Notes: a model not told the origin generated them from the letters alone. A stretch of DNA of 50,972 nucleotides from Pelolinea sp. (GCA_012797975.1 JAAZOD010000019.1:1-50972), one strand, 5' to 3'; positions 34,225 to 43,739 are shown, counted from the stretch's first letter. A program made the numbers and translations.

Positions 34225-35556
34225 TTACTCGCGAATTTCCTCAATTTGCAGATCTTTAAAGATAATGGCATCTGCTGCCGGTTCTCCCCCCGCTTTGGTG
34301 AACAATCCACTGCGCCCGAAATGCAATCCAAACCGGCTGTCGGTAAGGGCTTCTACCTGGATGCCATTGATAAAGAAATTGATATGGTTCCCAACGCATT
34401 CCAGTTTGAGCAAATTATTGCTGGTTCCGGCGAGAATGGCATCCGAATTTCTTTCGACCAGCAGCGCAAACGGACGGCCGGGGGTATCCCGGAAGACGGA
34501 GTAAGTGCCATCCGCGCGGATGACTGCCATATACATCCCATCCTGACTGGAACGGCAGATCAGGCCGGCATAACGGCTGGAGCTTCCGGATGGGTCAATC
34601 TCCATCCGCACCACCGCGCTGACTGCCACGTTCGCCAGTGAGGGGTTGGCTTTGGCAGCGTAGTAGCCGAAAGGAATGAGCGGTGAGAAATGGAAACCAT
34701 CCTCGCTGTAAGCATTGAACGCACCGCTCAGCCCTGATTGTGCAAAGGTAGCATGATCGACAGTGAGGTCATCCTCCAGTGTAAACAAAGCCGGGATGGT
34801 ATTCTTTTGTGCCATTCCCATTCGAAGATCTTGAAAGGTCACTTCGCCGAACTGCTCGTCCCAATCCGAAGCTGCGAAAATTCCAACTTCGGTGATTTCA
34901 CCATTCAGTTCGAGCGGAAATCGTCCGGCGAATTGGGCATTGATTGATAGATCACACAGGGCACCCATGCAGGTTAGTTGAATGAAATTGGGTGATCCTG
35001 CGATCTGCAGGTAGGGGGTAAAACTTGGATTGGTAAGTTCCGAAGTTTTTAATTCATCCTTCATAGTCCAGAACTCAAGATTGAAATACTGTCCCTGAAA
35101 TCGCACAGCATAGGTCGTTCCCGTCGAATCCTTGAAGAGGATGCCGTACTGATTCTCGTCCATTTTCGATCCGCCCGCCGCGCTGGAGGTGGTGGTGAAA
35201 GTTAGTGTGAAGGGTGTGCCGTACAGGACCTCTGTCATCCTTTGCAGCAGCATGTCCATCCTCCGGCGGTTGGAAGGCTGTTGAATGTGCAAGGTTTGGT
35301 CTTTGCATTCCAGGGTGAACATATTTTTTGTCGGTTCGGACTCGCAGAATGGGCTACCCGTTTGAAAGGGAATTGAGTCGGGTGAACTCTGCAGGGAAGT
35401 TGGAAGGATCGCTGGTGTGATGGCAGGTGTGACGGACTGAGCAGAACGATCGGGAGTGTCTTCATGATTCACCAATAAGGATGGTTCTATGGTGCATGCC
35501 TGAACGGTAATGCAGAATAGAAAAGAAAAGATGAGGATTAATTTCGATGATTTCAT
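34225..35556 (-). CDS. lipoprotein with two concanavalin-like (DUF1080-type) domains
   Basis: 443 residues. The signal peptide ends TVQAC (Cys21), followed by a Ser/Thr/Pro linker. Two beta-sandwich regions are visible: the first around 115-250 (YGILFKDSTGTTYAVRFQ, LQIAGSPNFIQLTCMG, GIFAASDWDEQFGEVTFQDLRM) and the second around 270-440 (YAGLICRSSQDGMYMAVIR, LKLECVGNHINFFINGIQV, GRSGLFTKAGGEPAADAIIFKDLQI). Such laminin-G/DUF1080 folds usually bind carbohydrate. No catalytic site could be assigned. It is convergent with the SGNH-like gene (4-nt gap). A surface sugar-binding role is inferred. Confidence 0.75.
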   Translation of the reverse strand: MKSSKLILIFSFLFCITVQACTIEPSLLVNHEDTPDRSAQSVTPAITPAILPTSLQSSPDSIPFQTGSPFCESEPTKNMFTLECKDQTLHIQQPSNRRRMDMLLQRMTEVLYGTPFTLTFTTTSSAAGGSKMDENQYGILFKDSTGTTYAVRFQGQYFNLEFWTMKDELKTSELTNPSFTPYLQIAGSPNFIQLTCMGALCDLSINAQFAGRFPLELNGEITEVGIFAASDWDEQFGEVTFQDLRMGMAQKNTIPALFTLEDDLTVDHATFAQSGLSGAFNAYSEDGFHFSPLIPFGYYAAKANPSLANVAVSAVVRMEIDPSGSSSRYAGLICRSSQDGMYMAVIRADGTYSVFRDTPGRPFALLVERNSDAILAGTSNNLLKLECVGNHINFFINGIQVEALTDSRFGLHFGRSGLFTKAGGEPAADAIIFKDLQIEEIRE

Positions 35557-35610
35557 TTCTTCATAAGTAACCTTGTCAATCGGTCGCGTAAGGTGAACAA
35601 CTTTCTTAAA

Positions 35611-35958
35611 TTAAGCAGTTTTGTTTTTTTTGAAAAGAGAATAGTGCAGTATGAAAAGAATCCCGGTCAGCAACAGCGATCCGCCGATCGGTAAATAAAC
35701 CATCCAAATCATGCCGCGGGATAGATAGACATAGAGTGCACTTAAGACAAGATACAGCAATCCGCCGGGAAATTCCCATTTCCATGCCACCAGTAGGGCG
35801 GCCAGCAGGAGGAAAGCAGGAACCAGGTGAATCAGGAGGCCCAGCAGCATTTCTCCTACGCTGGATTCTTCATTAATCGCATCCAGCGCGAACAAAGCAT
35901 AAAAAACCAATAATCCGATGCCTAGTATTCTGGGTACCCAGTAGATGAATTTTTCCAT
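35611..35958 (-). CDS. small four-helix membrane protein
   Basis: 115 residues with four hydrophobic segments (about 8-25, 40-60, 65-83 and 88-107): IPRILGIGLL-type start, LGLLIHLVPAFLLLAALLVAW, WEFPGGLLYLVLSALYVYL and PIGGSLLLTGILFILHY, with a basic KKNKTA tail. This resembles the widespread small DUF7670-like membrane proteins of Chloroflexota and Bacteroidota, function unknown. The ATG at 35958 has AAGGAAG upstream and is preferred over an earlier in-frame start. Confidence 0.7.
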   Translation of the reverse strand: MEKFIYWVPRILGIGLLVFYALFALDAINEESSVGEMLLGLLIHLVPAFLLLAALLVAWKWEFPGGLLYLVLSALYVYLSRGMIWMVYLPIGGSLLLTGILFILHYSLFKKNKTA

Positions 35959-36033
35959 GCGGTGTTCTTCCTTTCCGTTTTCAATGATTGGGATATTCAA
36001 GACATGGCAGGCAGGATTTTTCTGAGATGCTTG

Positions 36034-37617
36034 TCAGATTCGTTTGCTTTCCACGCTGAGCAAATTTGTGTTATCAACACATACGCGGTTCCGTCCGCTA
36101 TCTTTTGCCATATATACCGCTTTGTCCGCCCGCCGCACCAGATCCTCAAACGGCGTGGTTTGGTGGAAATCGATGCTGGCCACTCCGAAACTGCCGCTGG
36201 TTTTAATGATCTGGTCCTCAAAATGAACCTCAGATGTTTCCAACATGTTTCTTATTTCTTCTGCCAGCACCTGGGCTGCTGTGATATCCGTTTCGGGCAG
36301 CAGGATCAGGAATTCATCACCGCCGAATCTTCCAAAGATATCATATTTGCGCAAGCGCTGTGAAATGATGGTCACAACGAACTTCAGCACCGCGTCTCCT
36401 GCCGTATGTCCCAGGGTGTCATTGATTAATTTGAATTCATCCAGGTCGAACAGGATCAGCGAAAGCGGCTTGTTCAATCGTTCCGAACGCGCAATCTCCT
36501 TGTCTGCCAGTTCATAAAAATAGCGGCGGTTGCAAATGCCGGTGAGGAAATCCATGGTCGCCAGGTCTTTGAGTTGCCGGACCATGGTTTCTGTTTCTGT
36601 ATAATCTTGCAGGGTGACCACTTTCCCCACGCATTTCTTTTGTGAATCTTGAAGCGGGAGCATATTGCAACGATAGATGGATTTCCCTTTTGGAAAGGTA
36701 TTATTCTCTTGAACGGTTCCCTGGACCATTTTTGTCAGAGGGGAATCATCGCCAAAGACAGCGGCGGCTTGCAATCCTATCGATCGATCCACAACCTCGG
36801 GAAATATACTTTTTGCTTGAGGATTGAAATCGACCAACCGTCCTTCATTATCAAAGACCAGCACGCCATCCTGAATTCCCTCAAAAACGACATCGCGAGC
36901 CAGTGGCATAATATCCAAGATTTGCAGGCGACGAAAACCGATGATAAAGAAAATTCCGCTGATGCTCATCGATAATGGTGCCAGGTCCAAATGGTACAGT
37001 GATTCGTTGGTGGCGGTGAGGATCATGCCGACCAAAGGGAAAAAGGAACCCAAGGCAAAGATGAGCGCTTGATTTCGAAAGGCGGGCGCTGCTTGCAGAT
37101 ACATCATCGTAAAAAAGATTAAGCTCATGACCAGACAAAATCCGACATAACCGATCCCCAACCATGCCATAAACCCGCGGGTGTAGGTGAGGGTTGGGAA
37201 GGGTGCGTTGGGTGTTAAATGGGGATCAAGGTGATAATGATTGGTGATGACCATGATGATCATGATCACAGGAATGATGAAGAAACTCGCCATTCGGTTA
37301 GGGCTAAGCATTTTCTGCCTGCCGCTTAGACATAGTGTGAACAGCAACCAACAAGGGCTGATGAACTCAATGCCCAGATGCTCGACCTTTACCCAGAAGA
37401 GGATCTGAGGGAGGGTGTTACTGGCAAGTTCCATGGTGTAACCGACAGCATAGATGATCGTGGCCGCCATGCTTAAGGATAAAAAGGTTGCCATTAATCC
37501 GGCTTTTTCGCGCCGGTTCCAGGCATTGATGCTGGCATAGGCTGCAAAAACGGTGGAGACGACATTTATGGAGATCAGGATGATTCTGATTGAAGGCATG
37601 TTGTTCCATACATCCAT
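36034..37617 (-). CDS. 7TM-PAS-GGDEF diguanylate cyclase
   Basis: 527 residues. The N-terminal 220 residues contain about seven transmembrane helices of the histidine-kinase-N-terminal 7TM type. A PAS domain follows (about 230-340; DGVLVFDNEGRLVDFNPQAKSIF), then a GGDEF domain with DFLTGICNRRYFYE, FDLDEFKLINDTLGHTAGD and the active-site FGGDEFLILLPE. The inhibitory I-site RxxD (RKYD) lies five residues before GGDEF, so product feedback is likely. The predicted reaction is 2 GTP to cyclic di-GMP. The start is uncertain (37617 or 37599). It stands alone. Confidence 0.92.
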   Translation of the reverse strand: MDVWNNMPSIRIILISINVVSTVFAAYASINAWNRREKAGLMATFLSLSMAATIIYAVGYTMELASNTLPQILFWVKVEHLGIEFISPCWLLFTLCLSGRQKMLSPNRMASFFIIPVIMIIMVITNHYHLDPHLTPNAPFPTLTYTRGFMAWLGIGYVGFCLVMSLIFFTMMYLQAAPAFRNQALIFALGSFFPLVGMILTATNESLYHLDLAPLSMSISGIFFIIGFRRLQILDIMPLARDVVFEGIQDGVLVFDNEGRLVDFNPQAKSIFPEVVDRSIGLQAAAVFGDDSPLTKMVQGTVQENNTFPKGKSIYRCNMLPLQDSQKKCVGKVVTLQDYTETETMVRQLKDLATMDFLTGICNRRYFYELADKEIARSERLNKPLSLILFDLDEFKLINDTLGHTAGDAVLKFVVTIISQRLRKYDIFGRFGGDEFLILLPETDITAAQVLAEEIRNMLETSEVHFEDQIIKTSGSFGVASIDFHQTTPFEDLVRRADKAVYMAKDSGRNRVCVDNTNLLSVESKRI

Positions 37618-37701
37618 AAAAAGATAATATCACAATTGTATCTGGAAAACCTGGAAAAAATATCAGGTTCCATTGCATGCGTATTGTAAAAAAGAGCTCA
37701 T

Positions 37702-37735
37702 AAAAAAAGAAGGTGGAGAAACTTCTCTCCACCTT
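37702..37735 (-). terminator. intrinsic terminator of the glsB-like gene
   Basis: AAGGTGGAGA and TCTCCACCTT form a perfect 10-bp stem with a 6-nt loop, followed on the minus strand by CTTTTTTT. It lies 17 nt after the stop of the GlsB-type gene. Confidence 0.85.
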
Positions 37736-37752
37736 GATGGTAAACGGCTGAA

Positions 37753-37995
37753 CTATTTCTTCTTGAATTGATTGATGACCAGCAGCAGGATCACCGCTCC
37801 GACGATGGCTGCGATGATCTCCCCAATGAATGAACCAACCGAGATCCCCAACAGTCCGAAGATCCAGTAGCCGAGGAAGGCCCCTGCCACACCGATGAGC
37901 AGGTCTCCCCACAGCCCGAAGGTGTTCTTTACGATCTTGTCCGCTACAAACCCTGCAATGAGACCGACAATTAATGTTCCAATTATGCTTGACAT
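37753..37995 (-). CDS. GlsB/YeaQ/YmgE-family membrane protein
   Basis: 80 residues, three hydrophobic segments, Gly-rich: GTLIVGLIAGFVADKIVKN, GLWGDLLIGVAGAFLGYWIFG and SFIGEIIAAIVGAVILLLVI, the normal size and pattern of transglycosylase-associated (GlsB/YeaQ) proteins induced by stress in other bacteria. AGGAG precedes the ATG. A monocistronic unit with its own terminator. A perfect TTGACA lies upstream (minus strand, 38049-38044), but the -10 is unclear. Confidence 0.92.
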   Translation of the reverse strand: MSSIIGTLIVGLIAGFVADKIVKNTFGLWGDLLIGVAGAFLGYWIFGLLGISVGSFIGEIIAAIVGAVILLLVINQFKKK

Positions 37996-38144
37996 GGTTT
38001 ACTCCTTATCTTTATCTTATTTCTTTATTGTATATCCAAACATTGTCAAAAACAGTTCTGTTCTGGCAATCACTAGATATAACACGGATACGTTGAAATA
38101 GTTTTCTGCCCAAATGGAGGCAATTCCCTTTTTTATGTTACAAT

Positions 38145-38164
38145 ATATTCAGTTTTATGAATAT
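38145..38164. promoter_or_regulatory. ArsR operator 1
   Basis: ATATTCA-GTTTTA-TGAATAT is a perfect 7-6-7 inverted repeat overlapping the first codons of the arsR-type gene. The same pattern recurs at 38874-38893. TTCA/TGAA half-sites with a 6-nt spacer fit SmtB/ArsR-family operators. The overlap with the ATG at 38157 means the true start may be a later ATG (38163 or 38172). Confidence 0.6.
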
Positions 38165-38546
38165 GAAAACGATGAATTATGAACGAAAAGTAGGGAATCT
38201 CTTTGCAGTCCTTGGGAACCCTTTCCGGATAAAGATTGTGGTTTCTATCGGATTGGGAGAAGCTTGTGTTTGCCACCTTGAAAGCGTGTTGGAAAAACGC
38301 CAGGCATACATTTCGCAACATCTCATGGCATTGCGGGATGCGGGAATTTTGGAAACACGTCGGGAAGGGAAGTTTGTCTTCTATAGATTATCCAACCCGC
38401 AAATTCTCGATGTGATTGAGAAAGGCGGGTTGGCTGCAGGGATTGATGAAAAGGACCTATCCCTGCATGGGTATCCGATACGAGACAAGGACTGTATCTG
38501 TCCGCATTGTACCGGCGATTTAATAAACAAGAACACTGGAATCTAG
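38157..38546 (+). CDS. ArsR/SmtB-family metalloregulator
   Basis: 129 residues. A winged-helix fold has the family metal motif as EACVCHLE (near 40-47) at the start of helix alpha3, then QAYISQHLMALRDAGILETRREGKFVFYRL (recognition helix and wing). A second Cys cluster, DKDCICPHC, lies near the C-terminus, so arsenic, zinc, copper or cadmium sensing is possible. The start codon lies inside a perfect palindrome; no clear ribosome binding site precedes any of the three candidate ATGs (38157, 38163, 38172). It heads a three-gene cassette with a thioredoxin-like protein and an ArsP-type permease, and a second copy of the operator precedes the permease. Confidence 0.9.
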   Translation: MNMKTMNYERKVGNLFAVLGNPFRIKIVVSIGLGEACVCHLESVLEKRQAYISQHLMALRDAGILETRREGKFVFYRLSNPQILDVIEKGGLAAGIDEKDLSLHGYPIRDKDCICPHCTGDLINKNTGI

Positions 38547-38574
38547 CCAAGAGAGTGAATCATAAGGAGAAGAA

Positions 38575-38829
38575 ATGATTGAAATAAAAGTGCTTGGACC
38601 GGGATGCGCAAATTGTAAGCGGCTTGAGCAAATTGCCCATCGTGTTGTGGAAGACATGGGAATTGAAGCGAATATTATTAAGGTAACGGATTATAACGAA
38701 ATTGTGAACCTTGGCGTACTGCGAACACCTGGTCTCATTATCAATGACAAGGTGGTCTCGAGCGGGAGAATTCCGGCCAATGAAGAAGTGGAAGGATGGA
38801 TCAAAGAAGCATCATCGATTCAACCATAA
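38575..38829 (+). CDS. thioredoxin-like small redox protein (redox-active disulfide type)
   Basis: 84 residues with a thioredoxin fold: VLGPGCANCKRLEQIAHRV carries the CxxC (residues 10-13), and RTPGLIINDKVVSSGRIP is the cis-Pro loop and last strand. The size fits the redox-active disulfide protein 2 group, always found beside ArsR regulators and DUF318/ArsP permeases. It probably reduces or hands over metal ions or thiols for the permease. GGAG precedes the ATG; the gene is 28 nt after arsR. An intrinsic terminator follows. Confidence 0.92.
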   Translation: MIEIKVLGPGCANCKRLEQIAHRVVEDMGIEANIIKVTDYNEIVNLGVLRTPGLIINDKVVSSGRIPANEEVEGWIKEASSIQP

Positions 38830-38841
38830 AAATGTCTCAAG

Positions 38842-38862
38842 CCCTGCCATGCAGGGTTTTTT
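38842..38862 (+). terminator. terminator between thioredoxin-like gene and permease
   Basis: CCCTGC-CAT-GCAGGG followed by TTTTTT (38857-38862) is a compact intrinsic terminator 12 nt after the thioredoxin gene. It separates the first two genes from the permease, which has its own operator copy, or it attenuates read-through. Confidence 0.8.
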
Positions 38863-38873
38863 ATGGAAAATAC

Positions 38874-38893
38874 ATATTCAAATAAGTGAATGT
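38874..38893. promoter_or_regulatory. ArsR operator 2
   Basis: ATATTCA-AATAAG-TGAATGT repeats the operator seen at the arsR start with one mismatch in the right arm. It overlaps a second palindrome (TCAAATAA, 8 nt, TTATTTGA; 38878-38901) that reaches the permease ribosome binding site. It suggests ArsR control of the permease independent of the upstream unit. Confidence 0.55.
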
Positions 38894-38910
38894 TTATTTG
38901 AGGAGCAAAA

Positions 38911-40365
38911 ATGGATCTTGTGATTCGTGTAATTCCTGATTTGTTATTTAGTGGGTTGAGCAATCTGGCTGCTTACCTGGCCGCTCATGTGTTGCTCTGT
39001 CTGCTTCCGGCTTTTTTTATTGCCGGGGCGATGACCGCATTTATTCCAAAGGAGATGATCACCCGTTATCTGGGTCGTAACACTCCGAAATACATTTCTT
39101 ATCCGGCTGCTGCAGCAGCCGGATTTATGCTGGCGGTTTGTTCCTGTACCATTGTCCCCCTTTTTGCAGGAATTTATAAGAAGGGTGCCGGGTTAGGTCC
39201 GGCCATTACCTTTTTGTTTACCGCACCGGCGATGAACATTCTGGCAATCGCATATACCGGTACGGTGATCGGATACGATATGGCACTTGCACGGCTTGCG
39301 ATTGCGCTGGTGTTCGGCATCAGTATTGGATTCATCATGTCCATTCTTTTTCGAAAAGAAGATCAGGCACACGATAAAGAAACCGATGCTCTGTTTGCAG
39401 GAAAGGTCTCCATGCGGCCAGCGACCCTGGTGTTTTTATTGACGCTCGTAGCGTTGTTGGTCATCGGAACTTTTCAGGTCGATTTGTTAAAAGATTCTTA
39501 TTTTCAGTTTGAACTTCCTATACATCAAGCAAAAGAATTCAACAACGATCTTTCTGCATTGATCCCTTATGATCCATCGAAAGGGGAGGAAGGGGTTACG
39601 ATACAAGGTGTGATTTTAATTGGGACGTTGCCATTGATCGGATTTACCGGCTGGCTGGGAATTGAAAAGATCCATGAACATATCAACGGGTGGACAGGCG
39701 TATCAATCGGGCTGGTGGGAATCACCCTGTTATTCGCTTCGATGAAGTTGATCCCTGTCGATCAGGGTCTTTTGGTGGCTATTACCGGGAAAACAATTGG
39801 GGTGTTGATTTGCATCGTGTTTTTAGCCTGGTTATTGAAATATCGATTATCGCGATCAGAGATACGGGATTTTCTTTGGGAATCATGGAAGTTTATTAAA
39901 CAGATCTTTCCGTTGTTAATCGTCGGAGTATTTATTGTAGGAGTTATCCGTGGTTTGATCAAACCCGAATGGATCGAAACGGTAGCTGGTAGAAACACCT
40001 TGTTGGGCAATTTGGCAGGGGTGATATTTGGTGTGTTTATGTACTTTCCGACTCTGGTCGAGGTAACAATTGCCAAAATGTTCCTGGGCCTGGGAATGCA
40101 TCGAGGGCCGCTGCTGGCGTATCTCATGTCAGACCCTGAACTGAGTCTTCAGAGTATTCTGATTACCTCAACGATCATCGGGAAGAAGAAGGCCTGGGTT
40201 TATGTTGGGTTGGTGGCTTTATTCAGCACTCTGGCGGGTTTACTGTATGGGGCCTGGATGGATGGTTCCGGCTCTACCTTGCTTGTTGTGCTCACGAGTT
40301 CTGTTTTTGTACTGATAGTTGTCTTTTTCTTTTTTAGAATGAAAAAGGTTAAAAAATGCGGTTGA
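38911..40365 (+). CDS. ArsP/DUF318-type permease
   Basis: 484 residues with about ten transmembrane segments in two halves joined by a soluble loop (about 145-170) and a larger extracytoplasmic region (190-225). The first half has the family motif AVCSCTIVPLFAGIYKKGAGLGPAITFLFTAPAMN, whose two Cys are proposed metal ligands; the second half repeats a related pattern (TLVEVTIAKMFLGLGMHRGPLLAYLMSDPELS). Relatives export organic arsenicals, zinc or copper. AGGAG precedes the ATG. The ArsR and thioredoxin-like genes upstream and the nearby second ArsR operator indicate metal-stress regulation. The metal cannot be named. Confidence 0.9.
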   Translation: MDLVIRVIPDLLFSGLSNLAAYLAAHVLLCLLPAFFIAGAMTAFIPKEMITRYLGRNTPKYISYPAAAAAGFMLAVCSCTIVPLFAGIYKKGAGLGPAITFLFTAPAMNILAIAYTGTVIGYDMALARLAIALVFGISIGFIMSILFRKEDQAHDKETDALFAGKVSMRPATLVFLLTLVALLVIGTFQVDLLKDSYFQFELPIHQAKEFNNDLSALIPYDPSKGEEGVTIQGVILIGTLPLIGFTGWLGIEKIHEHINGWTGVSIGLVGITLLFASMKLIPVDQGLLVAITGKTIGVLICIVFLAWLLKYRLSRSEIRDFLWESWKFIKQIFPLLIVGVFIVGVIRGLIKPEWIETVAGRNTLLGNLAGVIFGVFMYFPTLVEVTIAKMFLGLGMHRGPLLAYLMSDPELSLQSILITSTIIGKKKAWVYVGLVALFSTLAGLLYGAWMDGSGSTLLVVLTSSVFVLIVVFFFFRMKKVKKCG

Positions 40366-40478
40366 AATTTTAATACAAAAATTGATTTTTTAATGGAAAC
40401 AGCGCAGTAAATTATTTTAAAAATGAATTCGATCTCCATTCTGTAATTTCGACATACAATAAAGAATGGAGACATTCA

Positions 40479-42932
40479 ATGAACGCAGCAAAAAAAGATT
40501 ATAAAATATCTACGTTTTTACTGATCTCTTTAATTTTTGGAACAATCATAAATCTGCTCATCCTGACTTTTTCTCATTCTGATAAAAAGATTTTTGCATC
40601 CGATATTGGTTTCATTCTGCTCAATGCGCTTTCCGTATTTTCTTTGTGGTTGGCAATTCGGTGCACGAGAGGTATATCGGCAAAGATGACCAAGGCATGG
40701 ATTTTTGTTTTGGTTGCCCAAGCATCTTTTGTGATGGGGGATGTGCTGTGGTTTATCTTTGAAGGAATTCTTCACATCGAACCGTATCCTTCTGCGGCGG
40801 ATTTCTTTTATGTTCTATATTATCCGCTTCTTTTTTTAGGGATCTCTCTTTTTCCTGTGGAAAAAGCAGGGCGCTTTGATAATATCAAAAGATGGCTGGA
40901 TTCTCTTCTTGTTCTCATTTCGGGTGGTTTAATCCTTTGGATAACACTGCTTGTCCCTGTTTCTGGCACTCTACAGGAAGAAACATTTTTAATAAAACTT
41001 CTCACGCTGTTCTATCCTGCTGCAGATCTCGTTCTCTTCTCTGCCATTGTTGTGCTGCTTTATAAATATCCCAAAGGAAAAATGCAGCAAATTTTCCTTC
41101 TGTTGATTGGGAGCATTTTCTTTCAAATCGTCTCCGATCTTCTCTTCAGTTTTCAATCGCTGAAAGGGACCTATATCAGCGGAGGATGGGTGGATAGCGG
41201 TTGGGTGGTGGCGTATTTTCTATTGGGAATTGCAGGAATCGTGCAAGCCAATGCAAAGCCGCAGGAATGGATTTCACAGTCGAAAATTTCTCCACGCAAA
41301 GCATATCATTCGCGGCTTTTAGAATGGATCCAAGGTACTTTACCCTATCTATTCATAACGTTTGCATACACTACTTTGGTTTTGATCCAATCCAGGGTTG
41401 TCTCTGGGAATGTCTTCTATCTTGTTCTCATTGTTGGCATCATCATTTTGTTGTCATTGATACGGCAGCACCTGGTGATCGTTGAGAACAAGAAATTGAA
41501 TGCAGAACGTCAGATTGCCCTAAAGGAGCTTGAAAAGAAATCCTTTGATCTTCAAACAACCAATGAAGATTTGCGCCATGAGATCTTTGAGAGAAAGAAA
41601 ATCGAAGAACAGTTATCGTTTGATTCTTTGCACGATGCGCTTACTCGCCTTCCGAATCGCATATTAATAACGGATCGTTTAAACCATGCCATTGATATTT
41701 CAAAACGAAATAAGGAATTCTCATTTTCGGTCCTCTTTTTGGATCTTGACCAATTTAAAAGTGTCAATGACAGTTTGGGTCATTCCGTTGGCGATGACCT
41801 TCTGGTCCTTTTTGCGGAACGGATCAAGAAATGCATCCGCAAGAGCGACACTTTTGCGCGCTTGGGTGGGGACGAATTTGCCATTTTATTGGAGGACCAT
41901 AGAGCAAAAGAAAAAGCAGTCGAAGTGGCTGATCGGATCCAAAAAGCACTGCACGAACCTTACTCACTGTCGGGTCAAAGCTTTTTTGTTACTGCCAGTA
42001 TTGGTATTGTGAATGAGATCTCGGAAAATTATGATGCAGCCGATGCGATCTTGCGCGATGCGGATATTGCCATGTATCGGGCGAAGGAGCTGGGAAAGGC
42101 CCGGTACCAGATTTTTAATACTTCCTTGCGAACAGAAATGTTGTCGAGGATTACCCTTGAGGCACAAATGCGCTCCGCCGTTGAGAACGATGAATTTACT
42201 CTGCATTATCAACCGATCTACTCGCTGGATGATAGCGAATTGACCGGATTTGAAGCCTTGATTCGTTGGAACCATCCTCAATTGGGCTTGTTGATGCCAG
42301 TGGATTTTTTACCGATTGCCGAGAGCACCGGTTTTATTCTTGAATTGGGAGACTGGGTCTTGAGTGAGGCGTGCGAACAGATGAAAGAATGGCAGGAACG
42401 ATTGCCCTTTTACAAGGATCTCTCGATCAATGTGAATATTTCTGGAAAGCAATTTGCTCAAGTTGATTTTCTTGAGAAGATTAGGGATGTTCTTCATAAA
42501 ACAGGGCTACGCTCTTCTAATCTGAAACTTGAAATAACCGAAACGGTCCTGATCCAAAATCAAGAGTTGGCGATGGAAATCTTCGATGAGTTACAAAAGA
42601 TGGATATTGAATTACAGATCGATGATTTCGGTACCGGATATTCCTCCATTGGATATTTACAGCGTTTTCCGGTTGGCACGATCAAAATCGATCAATCCTT
42701 CATCCGCGATATCGAAGAAAACCATAAAGATTCGCAGATCGTACAAACCATGATCAGAATGGCAAACGATCTGGGGATAAAGATCATCGCAGAGGGTATC
42801 GAAACGGACACGCAGCTCAAAGTCCTGCGATCCATGGAATGTGGTTATGGACAGGGCTTTTATCTTTCTTATCCCATGGCGCCCCAAAAAGTGGAAACTT
42901 TGTTGAGAGAAAAAGGGAATCAACATTTTTAG
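40479..42932 (+). CDS. membrane GGDEF-EAL cyclic-di-GMP protein
   Basis: 817 residues. The N-terminal 340 residues include about nine transmembrane helices in a MASE-like sensor region, followed by a coiled-coil linker (LNAERQIALKELEKKSFDLQ). The GGDEF domain has the active-site RLGGDEFAILLED and an I-site RKSD five residues earlier. The EAL domain has FEALIRW, the catalytic DDFGTGYSSIGYLQ and KIDQSFIRDI, so both synthase and phosphodiesterase signatures look intact. GGAG lies 8 nt before the ATG. Whether it makes or degrades cyclic di-GMP cannot be decided. It is a second c-di-GMP protein in the window, beside the 7TM-PAS-GGDEF gene. Confidence 0.93.
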   Translation: MNAAKKDYKISTFLLISLIFGTIINLLILTFSHSDKKIFASDIGFILLNALSVFSLWLAIRCTRGISAKMTKAWIFVLVAQASFVMGDVLWFIFEGILHIEPYPSAADFFYVLYYPLLFLGISLFPVEKAGRFDNIKRWLDSLLVLISGGLILWITLLVPVSGTLQEETFLIKLLTLFYPAADLVLFSAIVVLLYKYPKGKMQQIFLLLIGSIFFQIVSDLLFSFQSLKGTYISGGWVDSGWVVAYFLLGIAGIVQANAKPQEWISQSKISPRKAYHSRLLEWIQGTLPYLFITFAYTTLVLIQSRVVSGNVFYLVLIVGIIILLSLIRQHLVIVENKKLNAERQIALKELEKKSFDLQTTNEDLRHEIFERKKIEEQLSFDSLHDALTRLPNRILITDRLNHAIDISKRNKEFSFSVLFLDLDQFKSVNDSLGHSVGDDLLVLFAERIKKCIRKSDTFARLGGDEFAILLEDHRAKEKAVEVADRIQKALHEPYSLSGQSFFVTASIGIVNEISENYDAADAILRDADIAMYRAKELGKARYQIFNTSLRTEMLSRITLEAQMRSAVENDEFTLHYQPIYSLDDSELTGFEALIRWNHPQLGLLMPVDFLPIAESTGFILELGDWVLSEACEQMKEWQERLPFYKDLSINVNISGKQFAQVDFLEKIRDVLHKTGLRSSNLKLEITETVLIQNQELAMEIFDELQKMDIELQIDDFGTGYSSIGYLQRFPVGTIKIDQSFIRDIEENHKDSQIVQTMIRMANDLGIKIIAEGIETDTQLKVLRSMECGYGQGFYLSYPMAPQKVETLLREKGNQHF

Positions 42933-43028
42933 GAATCTGTTTTGCGCAAGAAAGACCTGTTTTCAGACGTTTCTTTGCTAGAAGCGAATTTATAATAGAA
43001 GAACTTTTATGGAAAAAGGAGATATTTC

Positions 43029-43739
43029 ATGAGTATTCATATTGGTGCCAAACCCGGACAGATCGCTCAAACCATTTTGCTCCCTGGGGATCCCTTGCGT
43101 GCAAAATTCATTGCTGAAACCATGTTGAAGGATGCAATGTGTTTCAATGAAGTACGGGGCATGCTGGGTTTTACAGGAAGCTATAAAGGGAAACTGGTTT
43201 CCGTTATGGGAACCGGAATGGGCATGCCTTCCCATTCCATTTATGTCAATGAGTTGATCAACGAATATCAGGTGAAAAATTTGATCCGCGTTGGGACCTG
43301 TGGTGGTATTCAAGCCAATCTGAAAATAAGCGATGTGATCCTGGCCATTGCGGCTTCAACAGACTCCAATATGAATCCGTTGCGTTTTTCTGGGATGGAT
43401 TTTGCGGCAGCCGCCAATTTTGAATTGCTTTCTGCTGCCTATCGAGTTGCCAAAGAAATGGGCGAAACCGTGTATGTGGGCAGTGTGTTTTCCAGCGATA
43501 CTTTTTATAATGATAAAGAGGACTGGTGGAAGATATGGGCGAACAATGGCATTTTGGGAGTCGAGATGGAAACTGCCGCACTCTATTCGTTGGCTGCCAA
43601 ATACGGGGTCAGGGCATTATCCATCCTGACGGTCAGCGATGGTATTGCGGCTCCTCAAGTTGCCACCACCGAACAGCGTGAGAAAGGTTTTCCGCTGATG
43701 GCGAAAATTGCCTTGGAAGTGGCTCACGAACAGGGATAA
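43029..43739 (+). CDS. deoD: purine nucleoside phosphorylase, DeoD type
   Basis: 236 residues, the standard hexameric DeoD length. Motifs: [15 protein letters not shown] (phosphate), [40 protein letters not shown] (ribose and base site) and [19 protein letters not shown], containing the conserved catalytic Asp. It splits purine nucleosides with phosphate to base and (deoxy)ribose-1-phosphate in salvage. GGAG lies 9 nt before the ATG. It is followed at 86 nt by a nitrilase-family gene in the same direction. Confidence 0.95.
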   Translation: MSIHIGAKPGQIAQTILLPGDPLRAKFIAETMLKDAMCFNEVRGMLGFTGSYKGKLVSVMGTGMGMPSHSIYVNELINEYQVKNLIRVGTCGGIQANLKISDVILAIAASTDSNMNPLRFSGMDFAAAANFELLSAAYRVAKEMGETVYVGSVFSSDTFYNDKEDWWKIWANNGILGVEMETAALYSLAAKYGVRALSILTVSDGIAAPQVATTEQREKGFPLMAKIALEVAHEQG

